Below, piece after piece: positions 11,302 through 21,930 of a stretch of 64,000 bases of DNA. The DNA is taken from contig NZ_CP091036.1 in the NCBI RefSeq assembly GCF_021535135.1, forward strand, positions 3,162,001-3,226,000. The letters are read 5' to 3'. The notes below the pieces were generated by a model. That model ran no database searches and was not told the DNA's origin. It saw only the letters and a list, made by a program, of their open reading frames with translations. This stretch comes from Antarcticibacterium sp. 1MA-6-2 (GTDB taxonomy: Bacteria > Bacteroidota > Bacteroidia > Flavobacteriales > Flavobacteriaceae). The position numbers and the translations under genes were made by a program. Each line of letters opens with the position of its first letter. Position 1 is the stretch's first letter.

Positions 11302-12555
11302 TTAAATTTTGACAAATTCCACTCGTCGGTTATTTGCTTTTCCTTCAGGAAGGGAATTGTTGGACACGGGAACAGTCTCGCCCAAACCTTTTGCCTGTAG
11401 TCTCAAGCCGTCCACTCCAAAAGAGATCAGGGCTTCTCGAACAGCATTCGCACGTTGCTCACTTAATTTAAGATTAGAGCTTTCCTCACCATCGCTATCA
11501 GTATGGCCCTCTATACTAAATTTAAGATCCTGATGCTCCTTCATTAAAGTTGCTATTTCATTGATTACACCCATAGATTCAGGTTTGAGAGTTGATTTGT
11601 TGACATCAAATGTTATTCCGCGGGTAATGAATTTACCATCTGCAACTATTCTGTCGTATAATTTTTTCCCGCCTTCGGCTATCCTGATGTTTTTAATTGC
11701 GCTGGTCATTTCTCCAATGGTATATGACTGAATACTAAAAACAGAAGGATCAAGTTCGATATTTGGGATATTCAGGATTCTTTCCTCATCGATGAACACT
11801 TTCATGGCTCTTTTGTTATAAGAGATTGCAATATGTTTCCAGCCGGGAACTTTTCCATTTGACTCGAGATGTTTTTCATATGACTTGTTCCCTGCAGCTT
11901 CAGTTTTATTAATTTCGGCGCCATTCATTCTAATGACCAATGGGTACAGATAACCATCCTTTACATCAGCTGCACCACCAACACCGGGGAAAAACCTTAT
12001 GCTGTAGGTTTGATACGTGTGATAAACATCATTAAAGTATGCATCAAATTCCAGCGTAAAAACTTCCGGCAGGTACTTTTCTTTTTCCATCAAGGGAGCA
12101 ATAATGCTATTGTTATCAAATTTGATCACCTACTCCCCATCGAGAGAAGCATTTTCAGCATTTCCCTGTAACAGGTCCCATCGTGAAGGGAACTCACCGT
12201 TTTCTTCCCTTGCCAGATTGTCTTCAAAAATAATTTCATCTCCAGGTACGAAGTTGTACTTTGACCACAGCTTAGCCTCTTTGGAGGCAGGGACTGCAGC
12301 AGCAACGTTAGGTTCATTGGATGTTTGATTAGAAGATTCTTCCACTTCGGTAGTTTCTTCTTTGGGTGCATTTGGGTCAAGAACACCGTCCATGGCTTTC
12401 TCTGTCTCTTTCGTAACCTTGTCTTCTGCCTTTTTAACTACCGCTCTTTCAGCAGCATTTTGAACTCCTTTCTTAAGTTTTCCAAGAAGTTGTGCCTCTG
12501 CGGAAGTACTGTAACACATACAGATGGCGATTAAAATGTAGAATAATCTTTTCAT
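11302..12555 (-). CDS. OmpA-domain envelope protein with one in-frame TAG
   Basis: Secreted protein with a signal peptide (MKRLFYILIAICMCYSTSAEA), a low-complexity Lys/Glu/Thr-rich region, a central concanavalin-like beta domain and a C-terminal OmpA peptidoglycan-binding domain. The latter shows GHTDSDG and LSEQRANAV, with the final RRVEFVKI. Codon 142 is TAG (12130-12132, after SLDGE), and the frame stays open with continuous homology on both sides. A single AAG-to-TAG change would explain it. Read through, the protein is 417 aa. It probably anchors the outer membrane to the cell wall. Confidence 0.8.
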
Positions 12556-12807
12556 ACTACAGGATTTTTTGTTGAAACTACTCCACCGGAATGTTATTTA
12601 AACATCGGTAGAAAATGAATAATAAAAAGTAATTAGGTGAGGGGGTAGGTAACTAACGAGATTTAGGAAATCTGCGTTTCAAATGTATATAATATTTTGA
12701 TTCGGCAGATGCTTCAGTTGGATTTTTTAATACTGAACTAGAGAGATTTTATGTTTTTAACGCTTAAGAGTCAGTGGAATAGAAAAATAGTTCGGGTTGT
12801 ACACGGC

Positions 12808-13775
12808 TTATTTTTCCAAAACCCCGTTTTGGGGAACAGTAAAAGTTTTTAGCATGTTTTTATCTATAGGATTAGGCACCTCTGCAATAAGAGCGTAGTT
12901 TCCAGGTGTCAGGGTAACGGTAAAATAGGAGGTATTTCCGGCAGGCATTTCCTGCGTTCCCCCTAAAAACTCTACACCTTGTGGAGCCGGAGTTTTAAAA
13001 GCTTCAGGATCTGCCCAGTTCATCCAGTTGTTAAGGTCCTTAATGCTATTTTCGTCCTTTAAACGTACCAGGTGCACATCATGACCTATGAAATGTTCAT
13101 GTGCTATTTGATCTTTAAAATTTACAGCAAAAGTATGTTCACCCGGCTGGATCTCATCTTTAAAAGCAATACCTAATTCTGAAGAAATTGTAATGGTATC
13201 CCGGGCTATTGGTTTTCTCCTGTTGTTATTTGCGGGCAAAACATCGAGTTCTGCAAGCATTCCCATTGCTGAATGAAACATTCCGTTTGGCATTTTTACA
13301 TAACATTCAATCACATATTTTCCGGGTTCCAGGTTTACAGTGGTTTGGGCGGTGCCGGAGGGTGAAATAAGACCTGCTCCTCCTGTAAAAACAACATCAA
13401 AGAACCAGGTGGGGAGCTTGTTAAATTCAGCAAAACCCTGTTCCGTGTTCCCGTTATTAATCTGGTTCATCGCAGTTGTAAAACCAGTATAATTTCGGCT
13501 CGCGTATCTTCAATAGTCCTGCCTGCAGGCATTTTCTCAAGTACAAAGAAATGTACATCGGGCGAAAGATTTTTGTACTTAAAAGTTGTCCAGCCTGAAG
13601 GAATTTCATTGGGAAGCTCAAAATTCATTCCTGTGGAAACAATTTCTACCACAGGAACCTTTTCCCCGGAATGATCCTCCTGAAAAGGAGCAGCAAAAAT
13701 ATTATTCGTAAAAATTAAAAAAACTAAACCTCCAATAAACAGGCTTTGCTGGTAAAAAGTGACAATTAATCTCAT
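12808..13775 (-). CDS. Secreted protein of unknown function (frameshifted)
   Basis: Reading starts with a signal sequence (hydrophobic segment at residues 7-28, then FAAPFQEDH). The first 100 residues join the second reading frame after restoring one T near 13483, giving EI-TGFTTAMNQINNGN. The mature protein, about 295 aa, has three similar beta-rich segments, each with a GKY or GNY turn (for example EPGKYVIECYVKMPNGMFH and TPGNYALIAEVPN), which suggests repeated cupredoxin-like or Ig-like folds. Met and His are frequent, so metal binding is possible, but I see no complete copper site. I do not recognise the family. Confidence 0.6.
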
Positions 13776-14012
13776 ATCAAAAATATTAAGAGATAGTATA
13801 TGTTTTTTAATGCAGAGAGGTTGAGAGCCTGTACATTTTTAAATCTACCGATAAAGAAAAAAAACAACTCCTGCCAGGGGAGTAAAAGATCTGGACCTGG
13901 GGAATAAATTGTAGGGAAGGTATAAGCTGTAAGTTACAAAAAAAAATGCAGGAATAATTTTTTTGCTCTGAAAATCAAATAATTACCTTGCTGTCCGGCA
14001 AAATAGATAGTA

Positions 14013-14582
14013 TTACTTATTTAAATCTCTCGCTGTTTTCTCGAGCTCCCCGTACCAATCCTCACCAAATTTTCTAATTAGAGCTTCTTTTACAAATTTG
14101 TAAACAGGCACCTGTAGTTCTTTTCCGAGGGAACAGGCGGGGTCGCAAATATGCCAGTGGTGATAGTTAACGGCAGCAAATTCTGTATAATCCTGCACCC
14201 TTACAGGATAGAGATGGCAGGAGACGGGTTTCTTCCAGGAAATTTCTCCCTGGTTATAAGCTTCTTCTATTCCGCAGAGAGCAATTCCTTTAGTATCAAA
14301 AGTAACGTATGCACAATCTGCTCCATCTATTAGAGGGGTTTCAAATTCACCGTCCTCACCAATAATATAAGTGCCCTGCTCCTCAATTGCCTTAATCCCT
14401 TCTTTCCGCAGGAAAGGCTTCACTTTTGGATAAATTTCCTGGAGGATCTCTGTTTCGGCAGCCTCAAGAGGGGCACCTGCATCACCATCAATACAGCAGC
14501 CACCTTTACAGGCGGAAAGGTTGCAAACAAAATCCTTTTCCAGGATCTCTTCAGAAACGATTGTTTTCCCGAGTTGAAACAT
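14013..14582 (-). CDS. DUF3109 family cysteine-cluster protein
   Basis: Protein of about 189 aa with the conserved Cys arrangement of the DUF3109 (YkgJ-like) family: CNLSACKGGCCIDGDAG near the N-terminus, then single Cys residues in DCAYV and ALCGIE, SCHLYPVRV, and CDPACSLG. These cysteines probably bind a metal or iron-sulfur centre. I take the start at 14582 (MFQLGKTIVSEEI) because family homology begins there; the open frame extends 17 codons further upstream without similarity. The gene is intact. The molecular function is not established. Confidence 0.85.
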   Translation of the reverse strand: MFQLGKTIVSEEILEKDFVCNLSACKGGCCIDGDAGAPLEAAETEILQEIYPKVKPFLRKEGIKAIEEQGTYIIGEDGEFETPLIDGADCAYVTFDTKGIALCGIEEAYNQGEISWKKPVSCHLYPVRVQDYTEFAAVNYHHWHICDPACSLGKELQVPVYKFVKEALIRKFGEDWYGELEKTARDLNK

Positions 14583-14726
14583 GCGGCAAAGATATCTAAT
14601 TAAGCCAAGATCAAAAACAGTTTTTCCGGCCAATTTTTCAGAATAAATCTATTCAATTATAAGCTTAAAATAATATGGGGATCCTGTTTTTTAAGATTAA
14701 TTTTGCCAAAATTTAAACAGCTTAAA

Positions 14727-15302
14727 ATGGAACTGAATTTTCGGGAAATTGCCACAGCAAGTATGATCCTCTTTGCGGTGATTGATATTATTGGGAGCAT
14801 TCCTATTATTATAGATCTTCGGAAAAAAGCCGGGCATATCCAGAGTGAAAAGGCTTCTATTGTTGCGGGAATACTAATGATCGTTTTCCTTTTTGTAGGG
14901 AAGGAGATCCTGAATTTAATTGGAATCGATGTTAATTCATTTGCGGTTGCGGGTTCTTTCATCCTGTTCTTTCTGGCACTCGAGATGATCCTTGGGATTA
15001 CACTATATAAAGATGACGCTCCTGAAACTGCTGCTGTTGTACCTCTTGCCTTTCCTCTTATTGCAGGCGCAGGGACCATGACTACCCTGCTTTCCCTTCG
15101 GGCAGAGTACCACACCATAAACATCGTGGTGGCTATCCTGTTCAATATTATCATTGTTTATGTGGTGCTGAAATCTTCGGGTAAAATGGAAAGATTTTTA
15201 GGCAAACAGGGAATTAATGTGATCCGTAAAATTTTTGGTGTAATTTTACTGGCAATAGCAGTTAAACTGTTTACAGCTAATATTCAGAGCCTGTTCAATT
15301 AA
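14727..15302 (+). CDS. MarC family integral membrane protein
   Basis: Hydrophobic protein of 191 aa with six predicted transmembrane helices and the family pattern FAVIDIIGSIPI near the N-terminus and PLAFPLIAGAGTMTTLL in the middle. ATG 14727 (MELNFREIATAS) is preferred over an upstream TTG. The MarC family (UPF0056) was named for a supposed link to multiple antibiotic resistance that was not upheld; its transport role is unknown. It is followed by a small membrane protein on the same strand. Confidence 0.88.
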   Translation: MELNFREIATASMILFAVIDIIGSIPIIIDLRKKAGHIQSEKASIVAGILMIVFLFVGKEILNLIGIDVNSFAVAGSFILFFLALEMILGITLYKDDAPETAAVVPLAFPLIAGAGTMTTLLSLRAEYHTINIVVAILFNIIIVYVVLKSSGKMERFLGKQGINVIRKIFGVILLAIAVKLFTANIQSLFN

Positions 15303-15338
15303 TTTTTCAGGGTTTCTCAAAACCTTAAAACTATAAAA

Positions 15339-15536
15339 ATGAAGATATTTATCTACCTTCTCATTGTACTTGCCGTCGTGGTGATAGGGTACAATGTTAC
15401 TCTACTTAACTTTGATGATGTGTTTAACGGGGATAGCGGGATAGCATTAATAGGAATATTGTGCGCGGCCTGTGTCATTGTATTACTTGGTATTTTACTT
15501 ACCTCCCGATCGATTTCGAAAAGATTTAAACAGTAA
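15339..15536 (+). CDS. Small two-helix membrane protein
   Basis: 65-residue protein with two transmembrane helices (residues 2-23 and 37-56) and a basic C-terminus (SRSISKRFKQ). Its stop codon TAA shares its final A with the ATG of the following oxidoreductase gene, which implies translational coupling. The family is not recognised. The tight junction with neighbours supports a real gene. Confidence 0.7.
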   Translation: MKIFIYLLIVLAVVVIGYNVTLLNFDDVFNGDSGIALIGILCAACVIVLLGILLTSRSISKRFKQ

Positions 15537-16144
15537 TGGATTTTGATGTTCTCATTGTTGGGGGAGGCGCGGCCGGACTCTCTTGCGCACTTGTATTAGG
15601 ATCAGCGAAAGATAAATCCTATGCACATAATAAAAAGGTGGGGATAGTAATACATCAAAAAGCCTCTCATTTATCTTCAGCAGTAATAAATAATGCTCTT
15701 GGAATCACACCCGGAACCCAGGGCGCGGAAATATTAAAGCAGGGCCCGCTGCATTTAGAAAAATTATATCCGCAGGTGATACAGGTGCAAAAGGAAAAAG
15801 TTCTTGAGATAACTCCCTTGCCTGATAGTTTTACTATAAAAACAAATAAAAATTCTTATAGTACAAAATTAGTTGTTGTGTGTGTGGGATATACACATCT
15901 TTTAAAGATTAGAGGATTGGAAGAATATATTATACCTCACAAAAAATCTCCGGCGGCTAAAAACAGGATACAATTAATAAATGAAGATCACCTTGTAGCT
16001 CCGGGCTTATTTGTAGCAGGTACATTAGCTTACCACAGGAGTCAATACGCGATTGCCTGCGGGAGCGGTGCTGCCGTAGCTACAGATGTTTTGACTTTAT
16101 GGAACAATGGAGAGCACACAAAGGTGCACGATAAGCTAGAATAA
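15536..16144 (+). CDS. FAD/NAD(P)-dependent oxidoreductase, thioredoxin-reductase-like
   Basis: 202-residue flavoprotein with a Rossmann motif at the extreme N-terminus (DVLIVGGGAAGLSCALVLG) and a C-terminal FAD-contact segment (APGLFVAGTLAYHRSQYAIACGSGAAVA). It lacks the CxxC redox pair and the separate NAD(P)-binding domain of true thioredoxin reductase, so it is a short single-domain member. It overlaps the preceding small membrane protein gene by one base. The substrate is unknown. Its 3' end overlaps the convergent hypothetical gene by about 65 bases. Confidence 0.75.
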   Translation: MDFDVLIVGGGAAGLSCALVLGSAKDKSYAHNKKVGIVIHQKASHLSSAVINNALGITPGTQGAEILKQGPLHLEKLYPQVIQVQKEKVLEITPLPDSFTIKTNKNSYSTKLVVVCVGYTHLLKIRGLEEYIIPHKKSPAAKNRIQLINEDHLVAPGLFVAGTLAYHRSQYAIACGSGAAVATDVLTLWNNGEHTKVHDKLE

Positions 16145-16439
16145 GGTAACGTAAGTTATTATTGTTAAGCAAAAAAGCTATCATTAAAATAATAAAAATG
16201 CGGTGTAGTTTCTTAAAGAGAAGAGCTCGCTTTAACTGCTTTTTAAACCTGTAGTCTGCAGATGATCTTATTTGCTCTTCAATAGCCTTTTGGGAGACGT
16301 TGGAAGAGTCTACAAGGATTTCCTTTTGCAGGAATAGCAAGGCGCTGTTATCCAGCAACCTGAAGCTTACAGCAATGATGAAGAAGACCAGGGGGGATAA
16401 CAATAAAAATATGGCTGTATAGTCGTTGTAAGCATCCAT
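16080..16439 (-). CDS. Hypothetical membrane protein
   Basis: 119-residue open frame with two hydrophobic helices (residues 9-28 and 82-98) around a charged central part. It starts 13 bases after the S41 protease stop and runs in the same direction, which suggests an operon. The last 20 residues overlap the convergent flavoprotein gene and look unconstrained, so the real end may be earlier or another indel may be present. Family not recognised. Confidence 0.45.
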   Translation of the reverse strand: MDAYNDYTAIFLLLSPLVFFIIAVSFRLLDNSALLFLQKEILVDSSNVSQKAIEEQIRSSADYRFKKQLKRALLFKKLHRIFIILMIAFLLNNNNLRYLILAYRAPLCALHCSIKSKHL

Positions 16440-16452
16440 GCCAACGAATATA

Positions 16453-18039
16453 CTAGATAGTTTCTGAAATTTCCATGAGTTTTTCTATAATTCGGTCATC
16501 TTCATTAATTAATCGCTGAAATTCATCGGTACCGTACAGCTGTTGTGCCATGACGGCTTTTAAATAGCGTTTGACCAGAGGTTTATAATTAGTAATTTTT
16601 ATCGGAATATTTTGACGTTGGGCATATTTCTGAAAGTTTTCCACCATTTGATCATTTACAACCACCTCGTCCTGGAACTCTTTCCAGCTGAGGGAGTTAT
16701 AGTAGGTCCTGTCTTTTTCCAATTGCTCAAAAACAAACTGACTTAGAAAACCGCTTTTTAAAATATAAGTGAGATTTTCCCTCTCAAAATTAGTGTCCTT
16801 GGCTACGAAAATGTCAGGAATAATTCCCCCGCCGCCGTATACTACTTTTCCGCCGGGAGTAACATACCGTAAACTATCATCTACTGAAATACTGTCTACG
16901 CTCTGCAATTCGCCATTCTTGTACTGACGGATGTAATCATTAAAATATTCCTCATTCCCCTGCTCATAAGGTTTTTGAATAGAGCGTCCTGTAGGAGTAT
17001 AATATCGTGCAATGGTAAGTCTCACTGCACTACCATCTCCCAGTTCCATTTCCCTTTGTACCAATCCTTTTCCATAAGACCTTCTTCCTATGATAATACC
17101 GCGGTCATTATCCTGAAAAGCCCCGGCAACTATTTCACTGGCAGAAGCAGAATTTTCATTGATAAGTACAAAAACCTCCTTATCCTCAAAACTTCCTTTG
17201 TTCCTGGAATAGGTTTCCTCCATCGCTCCTTTTTTGTTTTTGGTGAACAAAATAGGTTTCCCGTCCTCGAGAAATTCATCCACTATGTTTATAGCTTCTG
17301 AAAGATATCCTCCGGGATTATCCCTTAGATCCAGGGCGATTTGTGTTGCGCCTTTTGCTTTAAGATCTTTTATGCTCTCTTTAAACTCCTGGTAAGTTGT
17401 TTCAGCAAATCGGTTAATCTTAATATAGCCCAGTTTATCTGAAAGCATATAAGCAGCATCAACGCTCTTAAGAGGAACTCTGCCGCGCTTTACATTAAAG
17501 GTCATCAGGTTTTTGAGGCCTTTCCTAAAAACGGTAAGAGTGACATTTGAATTCTCCTCCCCTTTGAGCTGGGAAATAAGAGAATCATTACTTATGTTTT
17601 TATCAAAAAGCTGCTCGTCATTTGCAAAAAGGATCCTGTCTCCACCTTTAATTCCTATTTTTTCGCTGGGTCCTCCTTTAAGAGGCTGAATAACTACAAT
17701 AGTGTCCCTCACTTTTTGAAAACTCACTCCTATCCCTACAAAATCGCCCTGCATACTTTCAGTCACGCTGGCGTATTCATCTTTTGAAATATAAACCGAA
17801 TGAGGGTCAAGATTTTCAAGGATCCGGTTTACGGTTACATCAACTATACTGTCTGTGTTTACGTCATCCACATACTCATAATCAATATAATCAATAAGAC
17901 GGTTAAGTTTTTCCTTCTTGGGATTAGAGGAAAACAAACCCTGACTTTGAGAGAAATTTAATTTGGAGCCAAGCAGAATGCCTGCTGCACAAACAACTGC
18001 CAGCAAAAGTGGTAAATATATTTTAGTACTTCGTTTCAA
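16453..18039 (-). CDS. S41 family C-terminal processing peptidase
   Basis: Periplasmic serine protease of the CtpA/Prc family, 528 aa and intact. It has an N-terminal membrane anchor (residues 8-23), a PDZ domain (GDFVGIGVSFQKV...PLKGGPSEKIGIKGGDRI), and the catalytic domain with DLRDNPGG, the nucleophile Ser in NENSASASEIVAG and the general-base Lys in SYGKGLVQ. It would degrade or trim envelope proteins from their C-termini. It abuts the dCMP deaminase gene directly (stop and start touch) and is followed by a small membrane protein gene, consistent with one transcript. Confidence 0.93.
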   Translation of the reverse strand: MKRSTKIYLPLLLAVVCAAGILLGSKLNFSQSQGLFSSNPKKEKLNRLIDYIDYEYVDDVNTDSIVDVTVNRILENLDPHSVYISKDEYASVTESMQGDFVGIGVSFQKVRDTIVVIQPLKGGPSEKIGIKGGDRILFANDEQLFDKNISNDSLISQLKGEENSNVTLTVFRKGLKNLMTFNVKRGRVPLKSVDAAYMLSDKLGYIKINRFAETTYQEFKESIKDLKAKGATQIALDLRDNPGGYLSEAINIVDEFLEDGKPILFTKNKKGAMEETYSRNKGSFEDKEVFVLINENSASASEIVAGAFQDNDRGIIIGRRSYGKGLVQREMELGDGSAVRLTIARYYTPTGRSIQKPYEQGNEEYFNDYIRQYKNGELQSVDSISVDDSLRYVTPGGKVVYGGGGIIPDIFVAKDTNFERENLTYILKSGFLSQFVFEQLEKDRTYYNSLSWKEFQDEVVVNDQMVENFQKYAQRQNIPIKITNYKPLVKRYLKAVMAQQLYGTDEFQRLINEDDRIIEKLMEISETI

Positions 18040-18470
18040 CTATGCATCTAATTCTGTTACCTGTGTTAGCAATACCCCTGCTTTTTCGAGAAAATCCAAT
18101 CCTGAATTATCTTTGTAATTTACCTGATATACCACCCGGGTTATACCAGACTGGTGGATGAGTTTACTACATTCCCTGCAAGGCGACATGGTAATATATA
18201 AGGTTGCTCCCTGGCAGGATTGAGTTGAAGAAGCCACTTTAAGGATGGCATTTGCTTCTGCATGAAGCACATACCATTTAGTATAGCCTTCCTCATCTTC
18301 ACAATAATTCTCAAAACCGTAGGAGTACCGTTATATCCGTCGGAAATTATCATCCTGTCTTTCACAATAAGTGCGCCAACCTGTTTTCTCTTGCAGTGGG
18401 ATAATTTACTCCACTCTCTGGCGATCCTTAGATAAGCTTTGTCGTATTTTAGTTGCTTCTTTTCCTGCAT
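18040..18470 (-). CDS. dCMP deaminase (frameshifted)
   Basis: Zinc-dependent deoxycytidylate deaminase supplying dUMP for thymidylate synthesis. The zinc-binding HAEANAIL motif and SPCRECS motif are present, with the N-terminal WSKLSHCKRKQVGALIVKD typical of the family. The frame breaks near 18318: GYNGTPT should continue to GFENYCEDEE, which needs one more G in a G-run. Repaired length is about 143 aa. It directly precedes the S41 protease, an arrangement often seen in Flavobacteria. Confidence 0.88.
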
Positions 18471-18574
18471 AATAGTAAGGGTCCTGCAATATTAGAAAAG
18501 CTTTTTTGTAAAAAAACAAGGCTTACTAAATTATTGCAAGGTGAGGGTTAATACAATTTAACCAAGTTAAAATT

Positions 18575-19165
18575 TTAAAAAAATGCCTGAATATTTTCCT
18601 TCAAAATAGGAAGAATAATTCCTATAACTATGGAGGATAAAACCAGGACCCAGTCTCTCTTGTTTATTCTAAAAAAGTTTTGACAAATAAAAGCGAGAAC
18701 CAGCACCACCAGGACTACAATAACCTGTGCCGCTTCTATTCCCAGGGCAAATTCAAGTAGGGGAAGAAATTTACTTTGAGTATTTGAGGAAATCATTTTG
18801 AAATAGGTTGAAAATCCCAACCCGTGAATGATCCCGAAAAATGCTGTTGCAAAATAAAGAAGAGAAATATTTTTTTGAGACTCTTTCTTTTTGGCGGTTA
18901 GGATATTGTAAAGAGCTGTGACAAAAATCGTCACTGCAATTAACGCCTCTACCCATTTGCTACTCACTATCACTATTTCATAAACTGACAAAAATAATGC
19001 AAGCGTATGTCCCAGAGTAAAAATTGTCACGAGCCATAAAACCCGCTTCCAGCTTGAAAAGGAATAAGAAGCTACAAGAACAATTAGAAATAATATATGG
19101 TCATAGGCATTCCAGTCTAAAACGTGTTCCAGGCCTAATTGGAAGTATAACCAAAATTGAGACAT
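18575..19165 (-). CDS. HupE/UreJ-like membrane protein
   Basis: Membrane protein of about 196 aa with six to seven hydrophobic helices. The pattern GLEHVLDWNAYDHILFL near the N-terminus, LGHTLAL and FGIIHGLGFS match the HupE/UreJ_2 family, whose His and Asp residues within helices suggest nickel or cobalt transport. Start 19165 (MSQFWLYFQLGLEH) fits the family; the frame opens 11 codons earlier. There are no hydrogenase or urease genes nearby, so metal specificity is inference only. Confidence 0.78.
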   Translation of the reverse strand: MSQFWLYFQLGLEHVLDWNAYDHILFLIVLVASYSFSSWKRVLWLVTIFTLGHTLALFLSVYEIVIVSSKWVEALIAVTIFVTALYNILTAKKKESQKNISLLYFATAFFGIIHGLGFSTYFKMISSNTQSKFLPLLEFALGIEAAQVIVVLVVLVLAFICQNFFRINKRDWVLVLSSIVIGIILPILKENIQAFF

Positions 19166-19198
19166 AGTAGCAAAAATAAATAATGCGTGAAAGTACAA

Positions 19199-19492
19199 TA
19201 TTCCTGCTTACTGGCAAAAGCTAAACAGGATAGCACGAAACGAACTTAGTTCATAGGAATTTTAGATTTCAGATTTTAAGTTTCAGGTTCCAAATTTCAG
19301 GTTCCATACTATAAATTTATCCTTACTATTCTTTGATTCGTTTTATAATTCTACCATTTAAACCTCCCGCTGTCGTTGAATATTGCCTGACCTTACATTT
19401 TTATTTAAAATAATTCTAAATAAATTTTTTCAATTCAGAGATTCCATATAATTTTGGGTTTTTATTTTTATCAAGTCTAAATAAGAACCCTC
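19199..19492. other. Intergenic region upstream of the TonB receptor
   Basis: About 290 bases without a gene. It contains short degenerate repeats of the form TTTCAGGTTCC (19262-19305), a sequence type that recurs in other spacers of this window. The stretch upstream of 19493 is AT-rich and likely holds the receptor promoter, perhaps iron-regulated, but no clear Fur box is visible. Confidence 0.3.
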
Positions 19493-21870
19493 ATGATTCA
19501 AAAATTAAGCTTTTTCATTCTTCTTTTAACTTCCTTTTCTTACTCCCAAACCTCCGGCATTTCGGGAAAAATTACCGACAGTTCAGGGGATGGAATTCCA
19601 TTTGCAACGGTTTATATTGCCGATCTTGAAATGGGAAGTGCGGCAGATGCTGATGGAAATTTCAGTATAACCAATATTCCTTCCGGAGAATGGAAAGTGC
19701 AGATAAGAGCAGTGGGATATGCCACAAAAACTGCTGCCATTTCTATAAACGCTTCAGAAAAAATGTCTGTAAATTTCCAGCTGAAGGAGGATGAACTGGA
19801 AGAAGTTGAAGTATTCGGAAACAGGTATAAACATCCCGATAAAATTGAAGCTTTAACCCGTCTTCCGCTGGAACCCTATGAACAAATTCAAAGTATTTCT
19901 GTAATATCGGGAAAACTTATAGAAAATCAGGGAGCTTTAAGCATTTCCGAAGCTACTAAAAATGTACCGGGAGTTTATACCTTCGCCACTTACGGCAATA
20001 AACGGGAAAGTATGTCCTCCCGTGGGTTCCGCGGAATCCCAATTCTTAAGAATGGAGTGAGGGTACATTCCGATTTTCGCGGAACAGGAATTCTAACCGA
20101 TATGCAGGGGGTGGATAATATTCAGGTTTTAAAAGGTGCTGCATCAGTCACCCAGGGAGTTGCAACAGATCTTGGAAGTCCCGGCGGAGTAATAAACATA
20201 GTTACCAAAACCCCAAAATATTACTTTGGGGGAGAAATCTCTACAAGATTCGGAAGCTACGGACAGGTGCGACCTACATTTGATGTGTTTGGACCCATTA
20301 ACGATTCTGAAACTGTGGCTTTCCGTTTAAATGGAGCTTTTGAAAATGGGGAGAGTTTTAGGGAAGGAGTTTCCAGGGAACGGTTCTATCTCAATCCTTC
20401 CCTGCAATGGCGAATGACGGAAAATACCACTATAACTCTAGAAATGGACTATTTTGATGACAGCCGAACTCCTGATCTTGGTACCGTGAATATTGGAGAA
20501 AATGATGTGAATGCTATTTACGATCTTCCGCACGATATTTTCCTGGGATATGAAGATGACCGTTCCATTACACGTAATTCAACTTATGCAGTTCGGGTAG
20601 ATCACTCCCTCAACAATTATTTAAGTTTAAAAGGAGCATTTTATAGATCAAACCTGGCTTTGGATGATAAAGGTGCCAGCCTGGGAGATGTGGTTGAGCA
20701 GGATGGGGAGCTAGTGTACAACCTGCGCAACCGTGGTTACAGTGTCTCCACCCGTAGTGACATCAACAGTGTGGTGCAGCTGGATCTTATAGGAAATGAG
20801 CTCAAAACCGGAAACCTTACTCATACTTTCCAGGTGGGAGTAGATTACAGGACTACAGATTTTAGTACCTTTTCCCGGAGTGCAAATAATATTGATATAA
20901 TTGATGTTTTCGATCTTAATAACAATCCTATTACCTGCAAACTTTGAACTGGGTGTTGCAAGAGAAGGAGCCGGGGAATCTAAAGCAATAGGTTTGGTGG
21001 CGCAGGATGTGATCACCTTTAATTCGTGGCTTAAAACCTTTTTCGGACTTCGCTACAGTTCTACAGAGGCTATTACCGAAACAGAAACAAACCGCAGCGA
21101 TGCTATAAATCCTCTGGGAGGAATTGTGCTTTCTCCGTTTAAGAATATAAATTTCTTCGCCTCTTACACTAACAGTTCTTATCCCCGTACCGCCTCAAGG
21201 CTAAGTGAGAATGGAGAGGAGCTTGGCAATGAGCGATATGATCAACTGGAAGCGGGTATTAAAACAAACTGGCTGGATAACAGGCTTAGGTTTAACCTTA
21301 CCTTATTTAAAATTAACAACAGGGATATTAATCTCCCTGTATATGACGAGAACTGGGTAGCTACAGGTTTCTATCAAAAAGGAGGGAACGATCAACGACA
21401 GGGAATTGAAGTAGAATTAACGGGCCGTGTTCTTCAAAATCTTGAGGTAATTACGGGGTATTCCTATATAGATGCGCAATACAAAGAGCATACTTCCTAC
21501 GTGTATGGGTCGGCCCCGCTTAATACTCCAAAACATACATTTAATGTATACAGCAACTATTTCTTCCAGGGTAGTCTGGAAGGGCTTTCATTGGGAGGAG
21601 GAGCCTATTATACCGGGGAACGGCCAATCAACGACTGGAGCGCAGGTCCCGTAACTCACGAAGGTATTGTCCCTAATCAGGAACCTTTTTATGTAGATGC
21701 TTATACGATGCTTAATTTTCAGGCAGGTTATAAGTTTAATGAACACTGGAGCACCCGTTTGCTTGCAAGTAATGTTTTAAACACGGTAGGTTATAATGCT
21801 TACAGGACCAGCTATATAAATCAAACAGATCCACGTACTTTTGCTTAAGCGTTCTAACCTATACATTTTA
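19493..21870 (+). CDS. TonB-dependent siderophore receptor (two breaks)
   Basis: Outer-membrane receptor of about 790 aa. It has a signal peptide, a carboxypeptidase-regulatory-like domain (ISGKITDSSGDGIPFATVYI), a plug domain with NVPGVYTFATYGN and SSRGFRGIPILKNGVRV, and a 22-strand barrel. The frame breaks near 20935 (after DLNNNPIT) and again at 21846-21848. There a TAA interrupts the penultimate strand; skipping two bases gives GVLTYTF and a proper aromatic C-terminus at 21870. The plug pattern fits ferric-siderophore receptors. The following PepSY membrane protein, a common partner in ferric-siderophore uptake or reduction, supports iron acquisition. Confidence 0.85.
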
Positions 21871-21885
21871 AATCCAATTTCCTGG

Positions 21886-21913
21886 CAGGCCTTATTTTAT
21901 AAGATGAGGCCTG
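21886..21913. terminator. Hairpin between TonB receptor and PepSY gene
   Basis: Inverted repeat CAGGCCT / AGGCCTG separated by 14 bases lies between the two genes. The following run is only moderately T/A-rich, so it may be an attenuator or mRNA-stability element rather than a strong terminator. Confidence 0.35.
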
Positions 21914-21930
21914 CTTCTAAAAATTCAGCA